Origin: CAVWSM01 sp963757805
Lineage (GTDB): Bacteria > Actinomycetota > Actinomycetes > Jiangellales > Jiangellaceae
NCBI GenBank assembly: GCA_963757805.1
Contig: CAVWSM010000023.1
Span: 344,578 to 408,577 of the forward strand
Reading direction: 5' to 3'
Length of the DNA: 64,000 nucleotides
The notes below the pieces were generated by a model. The model ran no database searches and had not been told where the DNA came from. It worked only from the letters and a program-made list of their open reading frames with translations. Shown piece by piece: positions 7,128 through 19,967 of this stretch (the stretch's first letter is position 1; each line of letters begins with the position of its first letter). Made by a program: the position numbers and the translations under genes.

Positions 7128-7613
7128 TCAGGCGTCCTTGCCCTCATACGCGGCGGTCAGCTCGTCGACATCGATCTTGACCATCTGCAGCATGGCAGTC
7201 ATGACGCGCTGCGCCTTCTCCGGGTCGGGATCGGTGAGGAACTCCATGAGCTGCACCGGAATCACCTGCCAGGAGACGCCGAACTGGTCCTTCAGCCAGC
7301 CGCACTGAGAGGGCTTGCCGCCCTCGGCGAGGAGCGCGTCCCAGTACCGGTCGACCTCCGCCTGGTCCCCGCAGCTAACGAAGAACGACACGGAGTCGTT
7401 GAACTGGTCGTGTGGTCCGCCGTTGATAGCCATGAACTGCTGACCGGCCAGGTCGAACGTGGCACTGAGCAGCGTGCCGGCGGGAAACGGCCCGCCTTCG
7501 CCGTAACGGGTGGAGTCGACGATCCGCGCGTCGTCGAAGAGGGACGTATAGAAGTTGATGGCGTCCTCGGCGTTGTCCTCGAACCACAACGACGGGGTGA
7601 TCTTCTGCGACAT
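7128..7613 (-). CDS. VOC family protein (PhnB/glyoxalase-like)
   Basis: Protein of 161 residues of the 3-demethylubiquinone-9 methyltransferase-like/PhnB branch of the vicinal oxygen chelate fold: KITPSLWFEDNAEDAINFY at the N-terminus, FDLAGQQFMAINGGP and a second module ending SWQVIPVQLMEFLTD. These proteins are common in actinobacteria but mostly of unknown substrate. Six bases separate its stop from the sigma-factor remnant. Confidence 0.88.
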   Translation of the reverse strand: MSQKITPSLWFEDNAEDAINFYTSLFDDARIVDSTRYGEGGPFPAGTLLSATFDLAGQQFMAINGGPHDQFNDSVSFFVSCGDQAEVDRYWDALLAEGGKPSQCGWLKDQFGVSWQVIPVQLMEFLTDPDPEKAQRVMTAMLQMVKIDVDELTAAYEGKDA

Positions 7614-7876
7614 GCTGCCTCCCAGCTCGGCCGGCTGCGGGGCGACCTGCACCCGCCCGGGTTCTTGCCTAGGAGTCGGAGCCCACTCCTGGCTTCGACA
7701 TTCGCGGAGCCGTTTCCCGCAACGTCCGAGTGACCCTGCTGCATAGCGCACGCATCTTCGGACGCAACGAGTGCTGGACGTTCCCGCGGGAACGCCTTCC
7801 CACCTGCCCTGCGCTAGGGACGCACGCTGAGGTGGAGGTGGTCGTGGTCGCCTCGAGACTGCGGCGAGGCGGGTGG

Positions 7877-7949
7877 TGGAGCCACGGGGACTTGAACCCC
7901 GAACCCCCGCCTTGCAAAGGCGGTGCTCTGCCAATTGAGCTATGGCCCC
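7877..7949 (-). tRNA. alaT: tRNA-Ala (TGC)
   Basis: On the minus strand the 73 bases fold into a full cloverleaf: 7-bp acceptor (GGGGCCA/TGGCTCC), D stem GCTC/GAGC, anticodon stem CCGCC/GGCGG with loop TTTGCAA (anticodon TGC), T arm CGGGG-TTCAAGT-CCCCG and discriminator A. No CCA is encoded. Confidence 0.97.
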
Positions 7950-7990
7950 GGACGGCCTCCCGGGCGTGAGACCGCGAGGCCGAGGGAGTG

Positions 7991-8146
7991 TCAGTCCGAG
8001 CTAGTGGGCTTGGCCGCCGTGGGTGGGGTCACCGGATCGGTGGCCTCAGCCCACAGGTCCTGCTCGGCCTTGTCGGCCTGCAGGCGCTTGTAACCAAGCC
8101 ATGCGGCAGCCGCAACGGCCGCTCCGACAATCAGCTTGCCTTTCAC
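7991..8146 (-). CDS. DLW-39 family small protein
   Basis: A 51-residue product starting with GTG at 8146 behind GGAGG. It has a hydrophobic N-terminal segment (LIVGAAVAAAAWLGY) followed by the family hallmark KAEQDLWAEATD and a Pro/Ala tail. DLW-39 proteins are small, conserved actinobacterial proteins encoded near gyrA and the ileT/alaT tRNAs; function is unknown. It lies between the two tRNA genes on the same strand. Confidence 0.85.
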   Translation of the reverse strand: MKGKLIVGAAVAAAAWLGYKRLQADKAEQDLWAEATDPVTPPTAAKPTSSD

Positions 8147-8206
8147 CGCGTACGCCTCCAGACGAGTCTTGCGCGGATGTTCTTAAGCCTCGGTGCAGGT
8201 GGGACG

Positions 8207-8281
8207 TGGGCCTAAGTGGACTTGAACCACTGACTTCTTCCTTATCAGGGAAGCGCTCTAACCGGACTGAGCTATAGGCCC
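8207..8281 (-). tRNA. ileT: tRNA-Ile (GAT)
   Basis: The minus strand folds as a 75-base cloverleaf: acceptor GGGCCTA/TAGGCCC, D stem GCTC/GAGC, anticodon arm CTTCC-CTGATAA-GGAAG (anticodon GAT), T arm AGTGG-TTCAAGT-CCACT, discriminator A. CCA is not encoded. Confidence 0.97.
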
Positions 8282-8350
8282 CTGCGTGCCGGAGCAGATT
8301 ACCTCACCGGGCACGCGCTCCCAAACGCGGGGAGCCAGCGCGTAGGACGG

Positions 8351-9427
8351 TCAGTCGTCCTCGGCCAGCGTCAGCTCAATGCCGCCGAGCAGGCTCGCCG
8401 ACAGGTTGTAGAGGAACGCGCCGAGCGTCGCCAAGGCGGTCAGGAGCACGACGTCGATAACGGCGATCAGCATGCTGAAGCCCATGACCCGGGAGAAGCC
8501 CAGGTATTCCTCCAGCTGGAAGCCCGTGTTGCTCTCTGACGCTGTGACGTCACGCACGACATCGCCGACCCCGCTGAACACCCCTGCCGCGTCGAGGATC
8601 GACCAGATGACGGCGGCCGCCACAACGATCATGACTCCAACAGCGATGGAGAGCAGGAACGCGGTCTTCATCACCGACCAAGGGTCGACGCGCAGCAGCC
8701 GAAGCCGCGCCTTGCGGACCCGTGGCGCACGCCGGGCGGCGGCCGCGCGGGCCTCGGCGGCGGAGCGGTTGGCGGGCGCCGGGCTGACCGTGCCTGTGCC
8801 GGTCGACCCCGGATCGGCCGGGAGCGTGACCGCCGGTCGGTCCGGCGCGGGCGCCGCGGGTCGACCGGGTGCCTGTAGAGCACCGCTGACACTCGACGGC
8901 GCTGCGGCCGCTGAGGCTGCGCCGACGGCCACGCCAGCTGGGACGGCCGCCGAGACGGTGTCTGGACCCGCGGAGGCTGCGGGCTCGGACTTCTCCGGCG
9001 TGGCTGCCGGTGGTGCGGCACCGTTGGCAACCGGAGTCGGCGCGCTCGCGACGGGCGCTGGGGTCGCCGTGTGCGCCCCGCTCGTGGTGCGCCGCGCGGC
9101 TAGCTCCTCGGCGGACGCGGCTGCCTGCGCAGCTGGCGCAGCGGCCCGCTCGGGCTCAGTAGGGCTGTCAGGGCGCTTGGGCTCCCCGCCGGAGACGCGG
9201 CTCACCACCGCGTGTGCGGCCTCCGACGTGGCCTGAGCGGCTCGGCTGGCAGCAGCGCGCAACGACTCGGCAAGCTCCTGCGCTCCGGCGCGCCCGTTGC
9301 TGGAACTACCCGAAGAACCCGGCGCAGCCGACACGGACGACTGGTGCGAAGCGGACGAACTGGGCGCGCCTGTCTCAGGGGTGGGGTTGCTCTGGGGCGG
9401 CATGCCCTGGTCGCCGCTGGTGCTCAC
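8351..9427 (-). CDS. DUF3566 family membrane protein
   Basis: Protein of 358 residues. The first about 240 are disordered and rich in Ala, Pro, Ser and Thr; the C-terminal DUF3566 domain starts at ARLRLLRVDPWSVMK and has two membrane segments (AFLLSIAVGVMIVVAAAVIW, and about 310-340) around an extracytoplasmic loop. This is the Rv0007-type gene that follows gyrA in actinobacteria. Function is not established; the long low-complexity tail suggests a scaffolding or envelope role. Confidence 0.88.
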   Translation of the reverse strand: MSTSGDQGMPPQSNPTPETGAPSSSASHQSSVSAAPGSSGSSSNGRAGAQELAESLRAAASRAAQATSEAAHAVVSRVSGGEPKRPDSPTEPERAAAPAAQAAASAEELAARRTTSGAHTATPAPVASAPTPVANGAAPPAATPEKSEPAASAGPDTVSAAVPAGVAVGAASAAAAPSSVSGALQAPGRPAAPAPDRPAVTLPADPGSTGTGTVSPAPANRSAAEARAAAARRAPRVRKARLRLLRVDPWSVMKTAFLLSIAVGVMIVVAAAVIWSILDAAGVFSGVGDVVRDVTASESNTGFQLEEYLGFSRVMGFSMLIAVIDVVLLTALATLGAFLYNLSASLLGGIELTLAEDD

Positions 9428-9497
9428 GTGCGTTCATCCTCCGGGTCGGGGAAGGCTCCACTCCGGCTGGAGCGGGACCCGAGTCGGGTGTCCAGTC

Positions 9498-12038
<2,541 letters not shown>

Positions 12039-12094
12039 GTGGGTTGTCTGCCTGTCTTGTCAGTCGTACGTGGTTCGCTGCGCAGCTGGTCTGG

Positions 12095-14128
12095 TCAGAT
12101 GTCGAGGAAGCGCACGTCGCGAGCGTTGCGCTGGATGAACTTGCGGCGACTCTCGACGTCCTCACCCATCAAGGTGGTGAAGATGTCGTCGGCTTGCGCG
12201 GCGTCCTCGAGTGTGACCTGCAGCAGGATCCGCTGCGCCGGGTCCATCGTCGTTTCCCACAGCTCATCGTTGTTCATCTCACCGAGCCCCTTGTAGCGCT
12301 GCACGCCACCTTCCTTGGGCAGCCGCTTGCCGGCCTCCTGCCCGAGCCGGATGAGCTCGTCGCGCTCACGGTCGGAGTAGGCGTACTCCGGGGGATCGTT
12401 GCGCCCGACCCACTTGAGCTTGTAGAGCGGCGGCTGGGCGAGATAGACGTAGCCCTGCTCGACGACCGGCCGCATGAACCGGAAGAGCAGTGTCAGCAGC
12501 AGCGTGCGGATGTGCTGGCCATCGACATCGGCATCGGCCATCAGCACGACCTTGTGGTAGCGCAGCCGGTTGATGTCGAAGTCGTCGTGGATGCCGGTGC
12601 CAAGCGCGTTGATGATGGCCTGGACCTCTTGGTTTTGCAGGATGCGGTCGATGCGAGCCTTTTCGACGTTGAGGATCTTGCCGCGGATCGGGAGGATCGC
12701 CTGCACCCGCGGGTCGCGGCCCTGTTTGGCCGGGCCGCCCGCGGAGTCGCCCTCGACGATGAAGACCTCGCACTCCTCCGGGTTGGTGCTCTGGCAGTCG
12801 GCGAGCTTGCCGGGCAGGCCGGCGCCACCCATGAGTCCCTTGCGGCTGCGCGCCGCGTCACGCGCCTTGCGCGCCGCCATGCGTGCGACCGCAGCACCTT
12901 GCGCCTTGCGCGCAATGTCCTTGCCCTCGTTGGGGTTTTTCTCGAACCATTCACCCAGCCGGTCGTTGACGATGCGCTGGACGAACGACTTGGCCTCGGT
13001 GTTGCCAAGCTTGGTCTTGGTCTGCCCCTCGAACTGCGGGTCGGTGAGCTTGACGCTCACGATCGCGGTGAGCCCCTCACGGATGTCGTCACCGGTGAGG
13101 TTGGCGTCCTTTTCCTTGAGGATGCCCCAGTCGCGAGCGAACCTGTTGACGAGAGTCGTCAGCGCAGCACGGAATCCCTCTTCGTGCGTGCCGCCCTCGT
13201 GGGTGTTGATGGTGTTGGCGAAGGTGTGCACCGACTCGGTGAACCCGGTGTTCCACTGCATGGCCACGTCGAGCGACATGCTGCTGTCGGGATCCTCGGC
13301 CTCGAACGACACGATCGTGCGATGCGCCGGCTCCTTCTTGGCGTTGAGGTGCTTGACGTAGTCAACAAGCCCGCCCTCGTAGCGGTATGTCACCTTGTGC
13401 TGCTCGGCCGGTGCCTCCGGGTCGGCGTCGACGTCGTCGACATCGCCGCGCTCGGGCCGCTCGTCAGTGAGGACGATCGTGAGGCCCTTGTTGAGGAAGG
13501 CCATCTCGCGGAACCGCGTCGACAGCGTCTCGAATGTGTAGTCGGTGGTCTCGAAGATCGTGTCGCTGGCCCAGAACGTGGTGGTGGTGCCGGTGGCCGT
13601 CGTCGGCTCACCGCGCTCGAGCGGCCCGTTGGGGACACCGTAGGTGTAGGACTGGCGCCAGACGTAGCCGTCGCGCGCCACCTCGACGTCGACCCGGCTC
13701 GACAGCGCGTTGACGACCGAGACACCGACGCCGTGCAAGCCGCCGGACACCTTGTAGCCGGTGCCACCGAACTTGCCGCCTGCGTGCAGCACGGTCATGA
13801 CGACCTCGAGCGCGGGCTTCTTCTCCACCGGGTGCTCGTCGACCGGGATGCCGCGCCCGTTGTCCTTGACGCGGACGCCGCCGCCGGGAAGCAGCGTGAC
13901 CTCGATGCGGTCGGCTTGGCCGGCAAGCGCCTCGTCGACGGAGTTGTCGACGACCTCGTAGACGAGGTGGTGCAGTCCACGCTCGCCCGTCGACCCGATG
14001 TACATGCCCGGGCGCTTGCGCACCGCCTCGAGACCCTCGAGGACGGTGATCGCACTCGCGTCGTAGGAAGTTGAACGGCTGGACAAGTCGTCGCCACTGG
14101 CGGCCGGTGTGGGCGAGGCCTGCGTCAC
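12095..14128 (-). CDS. gyrB: DNA gyrase subunit B
   Basis: GyrB of 677 residues. The GHKL ATPase domain shows VYEVVDNSVDEALAG (catalytic Glu, Mg-binding Asn) and the glycine-rich lid GGLHGVGVSVVNALS; the TOPRIM domain has FIVEGDSAGGPAKQGRD and the DADVDG acid cluster. It ends in the usual GEDVESRRKFIQRNA tail. It precedes gyrA and follows the DUF721 gene after a 204-bp gap, in which I see only short GC-rich repeats. Confidence 0.98.
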   Translation of the reverse strand: MTQASPTPAASGDDLSSRSTSYDASAITVLEGLEAVRKRPGMYIGSTGERGLHHLVYEVVDNSVDEALAGQADRIEVTLLPGGGVRVKDNGRGIPVDEHPVEKKPALEVVMTVLHAGGKFGGTGYKVSGGLHGVGVSVVNALSSRVDVEVARDGYVWRQSYTYGVPNGPLERGEPTTATGTTTTFWASDTIFETTDYTFETLSTRFREMAFLNKGLTIVLTDERPERGDVDDVDADPEAPAEQHKVTYRYEGGLVDYVKHLNAKKEPAHRTIVSFEAEDPDSSMSLDVAMQWNTGFTESVHTFANTINTHEGGTHEEGFRAALTTLVNRFARDWGILKEKDANLTGDDIREGLTAIVSVKLTDPQFEGQTKTKLGNTEAKSFVQRIVNDRLGEWFEKNPNEGKDIARKAQGAAVARMAARKARDAARSRKGLMGGAGLPGKLADCQSTNPEECEVFIVEGDSAGGPAKQGRDPRVQAILPIRGKILNVEKARIDRILQNQEVQAIINALGTGIHDDFDINRLRYHKVVLMADADVDGQHIRTLLLTLLFRFMRPVVEQGYVYLAQPPLYKLKWVGRNDPPEYAYSDRERDELIRLGQEAGKRLPKEGGVQRYKGLGEMNNDELWETTMDPAQRILLQVTLEDAAQADDIFTTLMGEDVESRRKFIQRNARDVRFLDI

Positions 14129-14332
14129 GGGCTGAGATCCTCCTGCTCAACACAGGCCGCTATCCGGCGAGGGAAGCACAAGCGCCCCCCGTCGCGGAAG
14201 CGGCCTGAAATCAGGTCTCCAGTCTACCTGGAAACAGGTGCTGAGACGGTAATGAGAGACGCCTGGGGATGGCCTAGCGCGGCGGAGAGGGCGGGGTTGA
14301 CTCCCCGTACGTGGGAGGGGCGATGACCACGT

Positions 14333-14869
14333 TCAGCCGTACGTGTCGCGCGGCCCCCGGCCGGCCACTCGGCGATAGCCCTTGGTCCAGGACGGCGCCG
14401 CAGGGCCCCGCACGATGATGCGCGTGACCGTGCCGTCGCCGAGCTCCTCGTTGAGCCGCCGCACGAGCGTCGGAGCGAGCAGGCGCAGCTGAGTTGCCCA
14501 AGCGGTTGTGGCGGCTGTCACACTGAGCTCGGTCTCGACGTATCGCTCGGGACGACACTGCGCGGCTACGTCCGGTCCGACGATCTGATCCCAACGGGCC
14601 AGCACACCGTGCACGCGCAGCTGCTCTCCCCAGCCGTGCTCTGCGACGAGGCGGCTGACCGTCGCGGCAACGGTCTGCGGGTCTCGCTCATCGTCGGCCG
14701 GACCACTCCAGCCAGTGTCGGACGGGATGCCCCGGCGGTCGGCTGCCGCCCCACGCGGCTGTCGGCTCCCGACGGTGCGACCCGCACCGGCTCGTCGGCT
14801 CTTGGCTCGGACGAGGAACGCCCGCGCCAGGTCGCTGCCTTCGGCGGTCCAGGGGACGGGCTCAGTCAT
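14333..14869 (-). CDS. DUF721/DciA-like protein
   Basis: Protein of 178 residues with an N-terminal disordered, basic half and a C-terminal DUF721 domain (about 75-165: HGVLARWDQIVGPDVAAQC, then RLLAPTLVRRLNEELGDG). DciA proteins of this family help load the replicative helicase in bacteria lacking DnaC/DnaI. The gene overlaps recF by ATGA, and its place between recF and gyrB is conserved in actinobacteria. Its function as helicase loader here is inferred from the family. Confidence 0.88.
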   Translation of the reverse strand: MTEPVPWTAEGSDLARAFLVRAKSRRAGAGRTVGSRQPRGAAADRRGIPSDTGWSGPADDERDPQTVAATVSRLVAEHGWGEQLRVHGVLARWDQIVGPDVAAQCRPERYVETELSVTAATTAWATQLRLLAPTLVRRLNEELGDGTVTRIIVRGPAAPSWTKGYRRVAGRGPRDTYG

Positions 14870-16005
14870 CGGATCCTCCGAAGCTCGCCGGCCATGACGT
14901 CAACACGTGCACCCTCGAGTGCTTCGGGAACGTCCGCCGGCACGGCTGCGGTCACCAGCACCTGCTCGGCCGGAGCCACGAGCTCGGCCAGCCGTGTTCG
15001 TCGCTCAATGTCAAGCTCGGCGAACACGTCGTCGAGGATGAGCACTGGTTCGCCACCGTCGGAGGTGAGCAGGTCGTAGGCGGCAAGCCGCAGCGCAAGG
15101 GCGTAGGACCAGCACTCGCCGTGGCTCGCATATCCCTTTGCTGGCAAGGGTCCTAGCCGCAGCACAAGGTCGTCACGATGTGGGCCGACAAGCGTGACAC
15201 CCCGGTCGAGCTCCTCGCGCCGGATGCGCCCCATTGCGTCGAGCATTGCGGCCGCCAACAGCTCGCGATCGGGGATCAGCTCGACGTCGTCGCCAAGCGA
15301 GCAGCGGTAGGTGAGCTGCGCGTCACCAGCGCCGCGCGCCACAGAGTCGTACGACTTGGAGACGAGTGGGTGCAGTGACTGGACTAGCTCCAGCCGCGCG
15401 GAGAGGAGCTCGGCGCCGGCCCGAGCAAGGTGGGCGTCCCACACGTCCAGCGTGCGTAGGTCGTGTGCGCCGCCGCCTCGAGCGGCGCGGACAGCGCCAG
15501 CTGCGGTCTTGAGTAGGGCGTTACGTTGCTTGAGTACGCGGTCGTAGTCGGCACGGACGCCGGCCAACCGCGGCGTTCGCGCGACGAGTAACTCATCGAG
15601 AAAGCGCCGCCTGTCGGAGGGGTCACCCTTGACCAGCGCGAGGTCCTCGGGCGCGAATAGCACCGTACGCAACAGGCCAAGAAGCTCGCGGGGGCGGGGG
15701 ACAGGTGCTTGATTGACCCGGGCGCGGTTGGTCTTGCCTGGTGTGATCTCGATTTCGAGAAGTGCACTTCGGCGGTCGCGCACGACAGTGCTGCGGACGA
15801 TTGCGCGGTCGGCGCCGAGCCGTACGAGTGGAGCGTCGTTGGCTACCCGGTGACTGCTCAGCGTCGCTAGGTAGCCCACCGCCTCGACAAGGTTGGTCTT
15901 GCCCTGGCCGTTAGGCCCGATCAGTGCCGTCACGCCGGGCTGCAGGGGCAGCTCGACCGCCGCGTAGGAGCGGAAGTCGGCAAGGGACAGGTGCGTGAGA
16001 TGCAC
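14866..16005 (-). CDS. recF: DNA replication and repair protein RecF
   Basis: SMC-like ABC ATPase of 379 residues that promotes RecA loading at gaps. Walker A is IGPNGQGKTNLVEA (about 30-43), the signature region GVTLVGPHRDDLVL, and Walker B PVLILDDVFAELD. It lies 10 bases downstream of gnd and overlaps the DUF721 gene, so the group dnaN-gnd-recF-DUF721 is likely cotranscribed. Confidence 0.96.
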   Translation of the reverse strand: MHLTHLSLADFRSYAAVELPLQPGVTALIGPNGQGKTNLVEAVGYLATLSSHRVANDAPLVRLGADRAIVRSTVVRDRRSALLEIEITPGKTNRARVNQAPVPRPRELLGLLRTVLFAPEDLALVKGDPSDRRRFLDELLVARTPRLAGVRADYDRVLKQRNALLKTAAGAVRAARGGGAHDLRTLDVWDAHLARAGAELLSARLELVQSLHPLVSKSYDSVARGAGDAQLTYRCSLGDDVELIPDRELLAAAMLDAMGRIRREELDRGVTLVGPHRDDLVLRLGPLPAKGYASHGECWSYALALRLAAYDLLTSDGGEPVLILDDVFAELDIERRTRLAELVAPAEQVLVTAAVPADVPEALEGARVDVMAGELRRIR

Positions 16006-16015
16006 GAGGAGAAGG

Positions 16016-16897
<882 letters not shown>

Positions 16898-16915
16898 GGC
16901 GGGGCTCCTTGCGGA

Positions 16916-18037
16916 TCAGCCGGACAGCCGCACCGGCATGAGGAGGTAGCGATAGTCGTCGATGACGTCGCCATCCAGCGCGGCCGCTCCCTGCAGGACG
17001 GCCGGCTTGGTCGACTGGGTGAAGGCCAGCTGCACGACGGGGGAGTCGATCGCGCCAAGCCCGTCGAGGAGATAGCCGGGGTTGAACCCGATCGAGATGT
17101 CATCGCCGTCGACGACTGCCGGCAGCGACTCGGAGGCCTGGGCATCCTCACCGGAGCCGGCCTCGAGCACGACCTGGTCGCCGGAGAAGGCGAGCCGAAC
17201 AGGAGTGTTGCGCTCCGCGACGAGGGCGACCCGCCGGACTGCCTCGGTCAGGGCGGCGGTGTCGACACGAGCCGTTGTGCCGGACTCGGCGGGGAAAAGC
17301 GAGCGGTACTTGGGGAAGTCGCCGTCGATGAGTCGAGTGGTGGTCCGGCGACCCCCGGCTGCGACACCCATGAGTGTTTCCTCCCCCCCAGCAGCGAGTG
17401 CGAGCGAAACCTCACCGGTGAGCGACTTGGCAGTGTCGGCCAAGGTGCGGGCCGGCACGATGGCGACCGAGCTGACATCGGGGGACGTCGGGTGCCAGTG
17501 CAGCTCACGCACTGCCAGCCGGTAACGGTCAGTGGCGGCAAGGGTCACCCGCTCACCGTCGATCTCGATGCGAACTCCGGTGAGCAGCGGCAGCATGTCG
17601 TCGCGGCCGGCGGCGACCACGACCTGGCCGACGGCCGATGCGAGCAGCCCGGACGGCACTGTGCCGGACACATCGGGCATTGCGGGCAGCTCTGGGTATT
17701 CCTCAACGGGCAGTGTCAGGAGAGTGAATCGAGCGCTGCCGCAGGTCAGGGCCACCTTGCCGGCGTCGGCAGTGAAATCGACTGGCCGGTTGGGCAGTGA
17801 TCGGCAGATGTCTGCGAGAAGTCGGCCGGACACGAGTGCCGTGCCCTCGTCAGCGACCTCGGCGTCGACGACCACTCGCCCGGACACCTCGTAGTCGAAG
17901 GCGGAGAGCATCAGCTGCCCGTCGGCGGCGTCGAGCCGCAGCCCCGCAAGCACCGGCACTGTCGGCCGGTTAGGCAAGGTGCGCGCCACCCATGCGACAG
18001 CATCGGCGAGTACGTCGCGCTCCACACGGAACTTCAC
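16916..18037 (-). CDS. dnaN: DNA polymerase III beta sliding clamp
   Basis: Clamp of 373 residues made of three similar domains, starting (V/M)KFRVERDVLADAVAWVAR and ending DYRYLLMPVRLSG, the typical clamp C-terminus. The GTG at 18037 gives the usual start; another GTG three codons upstream is possible, but AAAGGA is better spaced for 18037. It is downstream of dnaA across the oriC gap on the same strand. Confidence 0.97.
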   Translation of the reverse strand: MKFRVERDVLADAVAWVARTLPNRPTVPVLAGLRLDAADGQLMLSAFDYEVSGRVVVDAEVADEGTALVSGRLLADICRSLPNRPVDFTADAGKVALTCGSARFTLLTLPVEEYPELPAMPDVSGTVPSGLLASAVGQVVVAAGRDDMLPLLTGVRIEIDGERVTLAATDRYRLAVRELHWHPTSPDVSSVAIVPARTLADTAKSLTGEVSLALAAGGEETLMGVAAGGRRTTTRLIDGDFPKYRSLFPAESGTTARVDTAALTEAVRRVALVAERNTPVRLAFSGDQVVLEAGSGEDAQASESLPAVVDGDDISIGFNPGYLLDGLGAIDSPVVQLAFTQSTKPAVLQGAAALDGDVIDDYRYLLMPVRLSG

Positions 18038-18521
18038 CGGTGCCACCGTCCTTTGTAGCGAGCCATGCGTGTAGTCGAACCGCGGACCGCGCAACCTCCG
18101 TCGCGGTGCCTGGTGGAGCGCGTCAAGGCCTCATCCTTCCACGGCGAACCGACAGAGCGAATGGTGGTCTGCACACCTCGTGGGCGCGAGTCTCGCAGAC
18201 GGTTTCCACAGTCTGCGCTGCCGCGAGCTTGGCGGGCGCATCAGTCTGTATCTGGGTTGATCGTTGTAGTAGGGGCCGTGGATATGTGGACAACCGAGGA
18301 GTGGCCAGGTCAGGTCTGAGGTTGTGTCCACGGTGCCTGGTGACGGTGCAGTTCCGGGCCGTGTGCAACGGGGAGGATGTCCACCGAGCCTTGCGGTTTT
18401 CCTCCGGGATCACAGAGTTGCACCCTGTGTTGTCCACAGGATTGTCCCCAGCCTGTGTGTGGTGATTTGTCGGATGGCAGTGGTTAGCGTTATTCCATCC
18501 GAGTCGTTGAAAATCGCGGCC
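18038..18521. other. oriC: Replication origin region (oriC), dnaA-dnaN intergenic
   Basis: A gene-free 484-bp stretch between dnaA and dnaN. It holds two perfect DnaA boxes in opposite orientations (TGTGGACAA at 18285-18293; TTGTCCACA at 18430-18438), near-boxes TTGTCCCCA (18442-18450) and GTTTCCACA (18202-18210), and further TCCAC cores at 18326 and 18378. The 18240-18295 part is the least GC-rich and may be the unwinding element. The dnaN promoter must also be here. Confidence 0.85.
18435..18457. repeat. oriC hairpin element shared with dnaB upstream region
   Basis: CACAGG and CCTGTG flank ATTGTCCCCAG to form a small stem-loop. A near-identical element, with a 7-bp perfect stem, recurs at 62888-62910 upstream of dnaB. 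Confidence 0.6.
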
Positions 18522-19967
18522 CTATGACTGACGCGCCTGTTGCTTGATCCGGTTGGTGATCTCGGTGACCTGGTTGTAGACGCTGCGCCGCTCGGCCATC
18601 AGGTGACGGATCTTGCGCTCGGCATGCATGACCGTCGTGTGGTCGCGGCCACCGAACTGCTGGCCGATCTTGGGCAACGAGAGGTCGGTCAGCTCACGGC
18701 AGAGATACATGGCGATCTGCCGGGCGGTGACGAGGGTGCGGCTGCGGCTCGTACCGCACAGGTCGTCGATCGTGAGCCCGAAGTAGTCGGCTGTCACCGC
18801 CATGATCGTTGCAGGCGTGATCTCTGGGCTGGCCTCGGTCGGGCCAAGATCCTTGAGGACTACCTCGGCGAGGGACAGGTCGACGGCCTGCCGGTTGAGG
18901 CTGGCGAAGGCGGTGACGCGGATCAGTGCACCTTCGAGCTCGCGGATGTTGGTAGCGATACGGCTGGCGATGAACCCAAGCACGTCGGTCGGGACGTTGA
19001 GCCGATCCTGCGCGGCCTTCTTGGACAAGATCGCGATGCGGGTCTCAAGGTCCGGTGGCTGCACGTCGCAGATAAGCCCCCACTCGAACCGGTTGCGCAG
19101 CCGGTCCTCGAGTGCCGACAGCTGCTTGGGGGGTCGGTCAGAAGTGATGACGATCTGCTTGTTGGCGTTGTGCAGCGTGTTGAAGGTATGGAAGAACTCC
19201 TCTTGCGTCTGGATCTTGCCCTCAAGGAACTGGATGTCGTCAATGAGAAGGACATCGACGTCGCGGTAGCGCCGCTGGAAGATCGGCGCCTTGTCGTCAC
19301 GGATCGAGTTGATGAACTCGTTGGTGAACTCCTCGCTCGACACGTAGCGAACACGGGTGCCCTCATAGATCTGTCGGGCGTAGTGACCGATCGCGTGCAG
19401 CAGGTGCGTCTTGCCTAGTCCGGACTCGCCGTAGACAAGGAGCGGGTTGTAGGCCTTCCCGGGCGCCTCACCGACCGCCACCGCTGCGGCGTGGGCGAAC
19501 CGGTTGCTCGAACCGATGACGAAGGTGTCGAACGTGTAGCGCGGGTTGAGCCGAGATTGCTCGCCGTCGCGGTAAGTCGCGGCAGGAGGGAGCAGAGCGG
19601 CGTGCAGTGGCGCATAAGGGTCGTCGCCGAGGGCGGCGGTGGGTGTGGTCCCCGAACCGTTAGCCTCACTGATCGGCTCTGACCGGGGGGTGTCGTCCGC
19701 CGGTGCGGAGACCGTTACTGCGAGCTGGACCTGGCGGCCGAGGATCGAGCCCAGCGCGTCACACAGAATAGGGCGAAGTCGGGTCTCCAGGATGTTCTTC
19801 GCGAACTCGGACGGAACCGACACAACAGCCGTACCTTCGACAAAGGTCAGGGGGCGGGCCTGGGCTAGGAACGCCTGCTGCTGTCTGCCGAGCTCCGTGT
19901 CGCCGATGCGTCGGATTGCGTCTGCCCAAGCCGTGACGAAGTCCGGCGTCGCTCCCCCGTTGACCAC
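18522..19967 (-). CDS. dnaA: Chromosomal replication initiator DnaA
   Basis: DnaA of 481 residues. Domain I is N-terminal (about 1-85), followed by a linker shorter than in Streptomyces. The AAA+ domain starts at NPRYTFDTFVIGSSNRFAHA with Walker A YGESGLGKTHLLHA, Walker B VLLIDDIQFLEGK and box VII-type RLRNRFEWGL; domain IV carries the DNA-binding signature FGGRDHTTVMHAERKI. Upstream (20041-20260) are DnaA boxes suited to autoregulation. Confidence 0.98.
   Translation of the reverse strand: MVNGGATPDFVTAWADAIRRIGDTELGRQQQAFLAQARPLTFVEGTAVVSVPSEFAKNILETRLRPILCDALGSILGRQVQLAVTVSAPADDTPRSEPISEANGSGTTPTAALGDDPYAPLHAALLPPAATYRDGEQSRLNPRYTFDTFVIGSSNRFAHAAAVAVGEAPGKAYNPLLVYGESGLGKTHLLHAIGHYARQIYEGTRVRYVSSEEFTNEFINSIRDDKAPIFQRRYRDVDVLLIDDIQFLEGKIQTQEEFFHTFNTLHNANKQIVITSDRPPKQLSALEDRLRNRFEWGLICDVQPPDLETRIAILSKKAAQDRLNVPTDVLGFIASRIATNIRELEGALIRVTAFASLNRQAVDLSLAEVVLKDLGPTEASPEITPATIMAVTADYFGLTIDDLCGTSRSRTLVTARQIAMYLCRELTDLSLPKIGQQFGGRDHTTVMHAERKIRHLMAERRSVYNQVTEITNRIKQQARQS

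Noticed and set aside
12044..14074. A 676-codon open frame on the plus strand opposite gyrB
   Set aside because: It mirrors gyrB codon for codon and has no family resemblance; high-GC coding sequence often leaves the opposite strand open.
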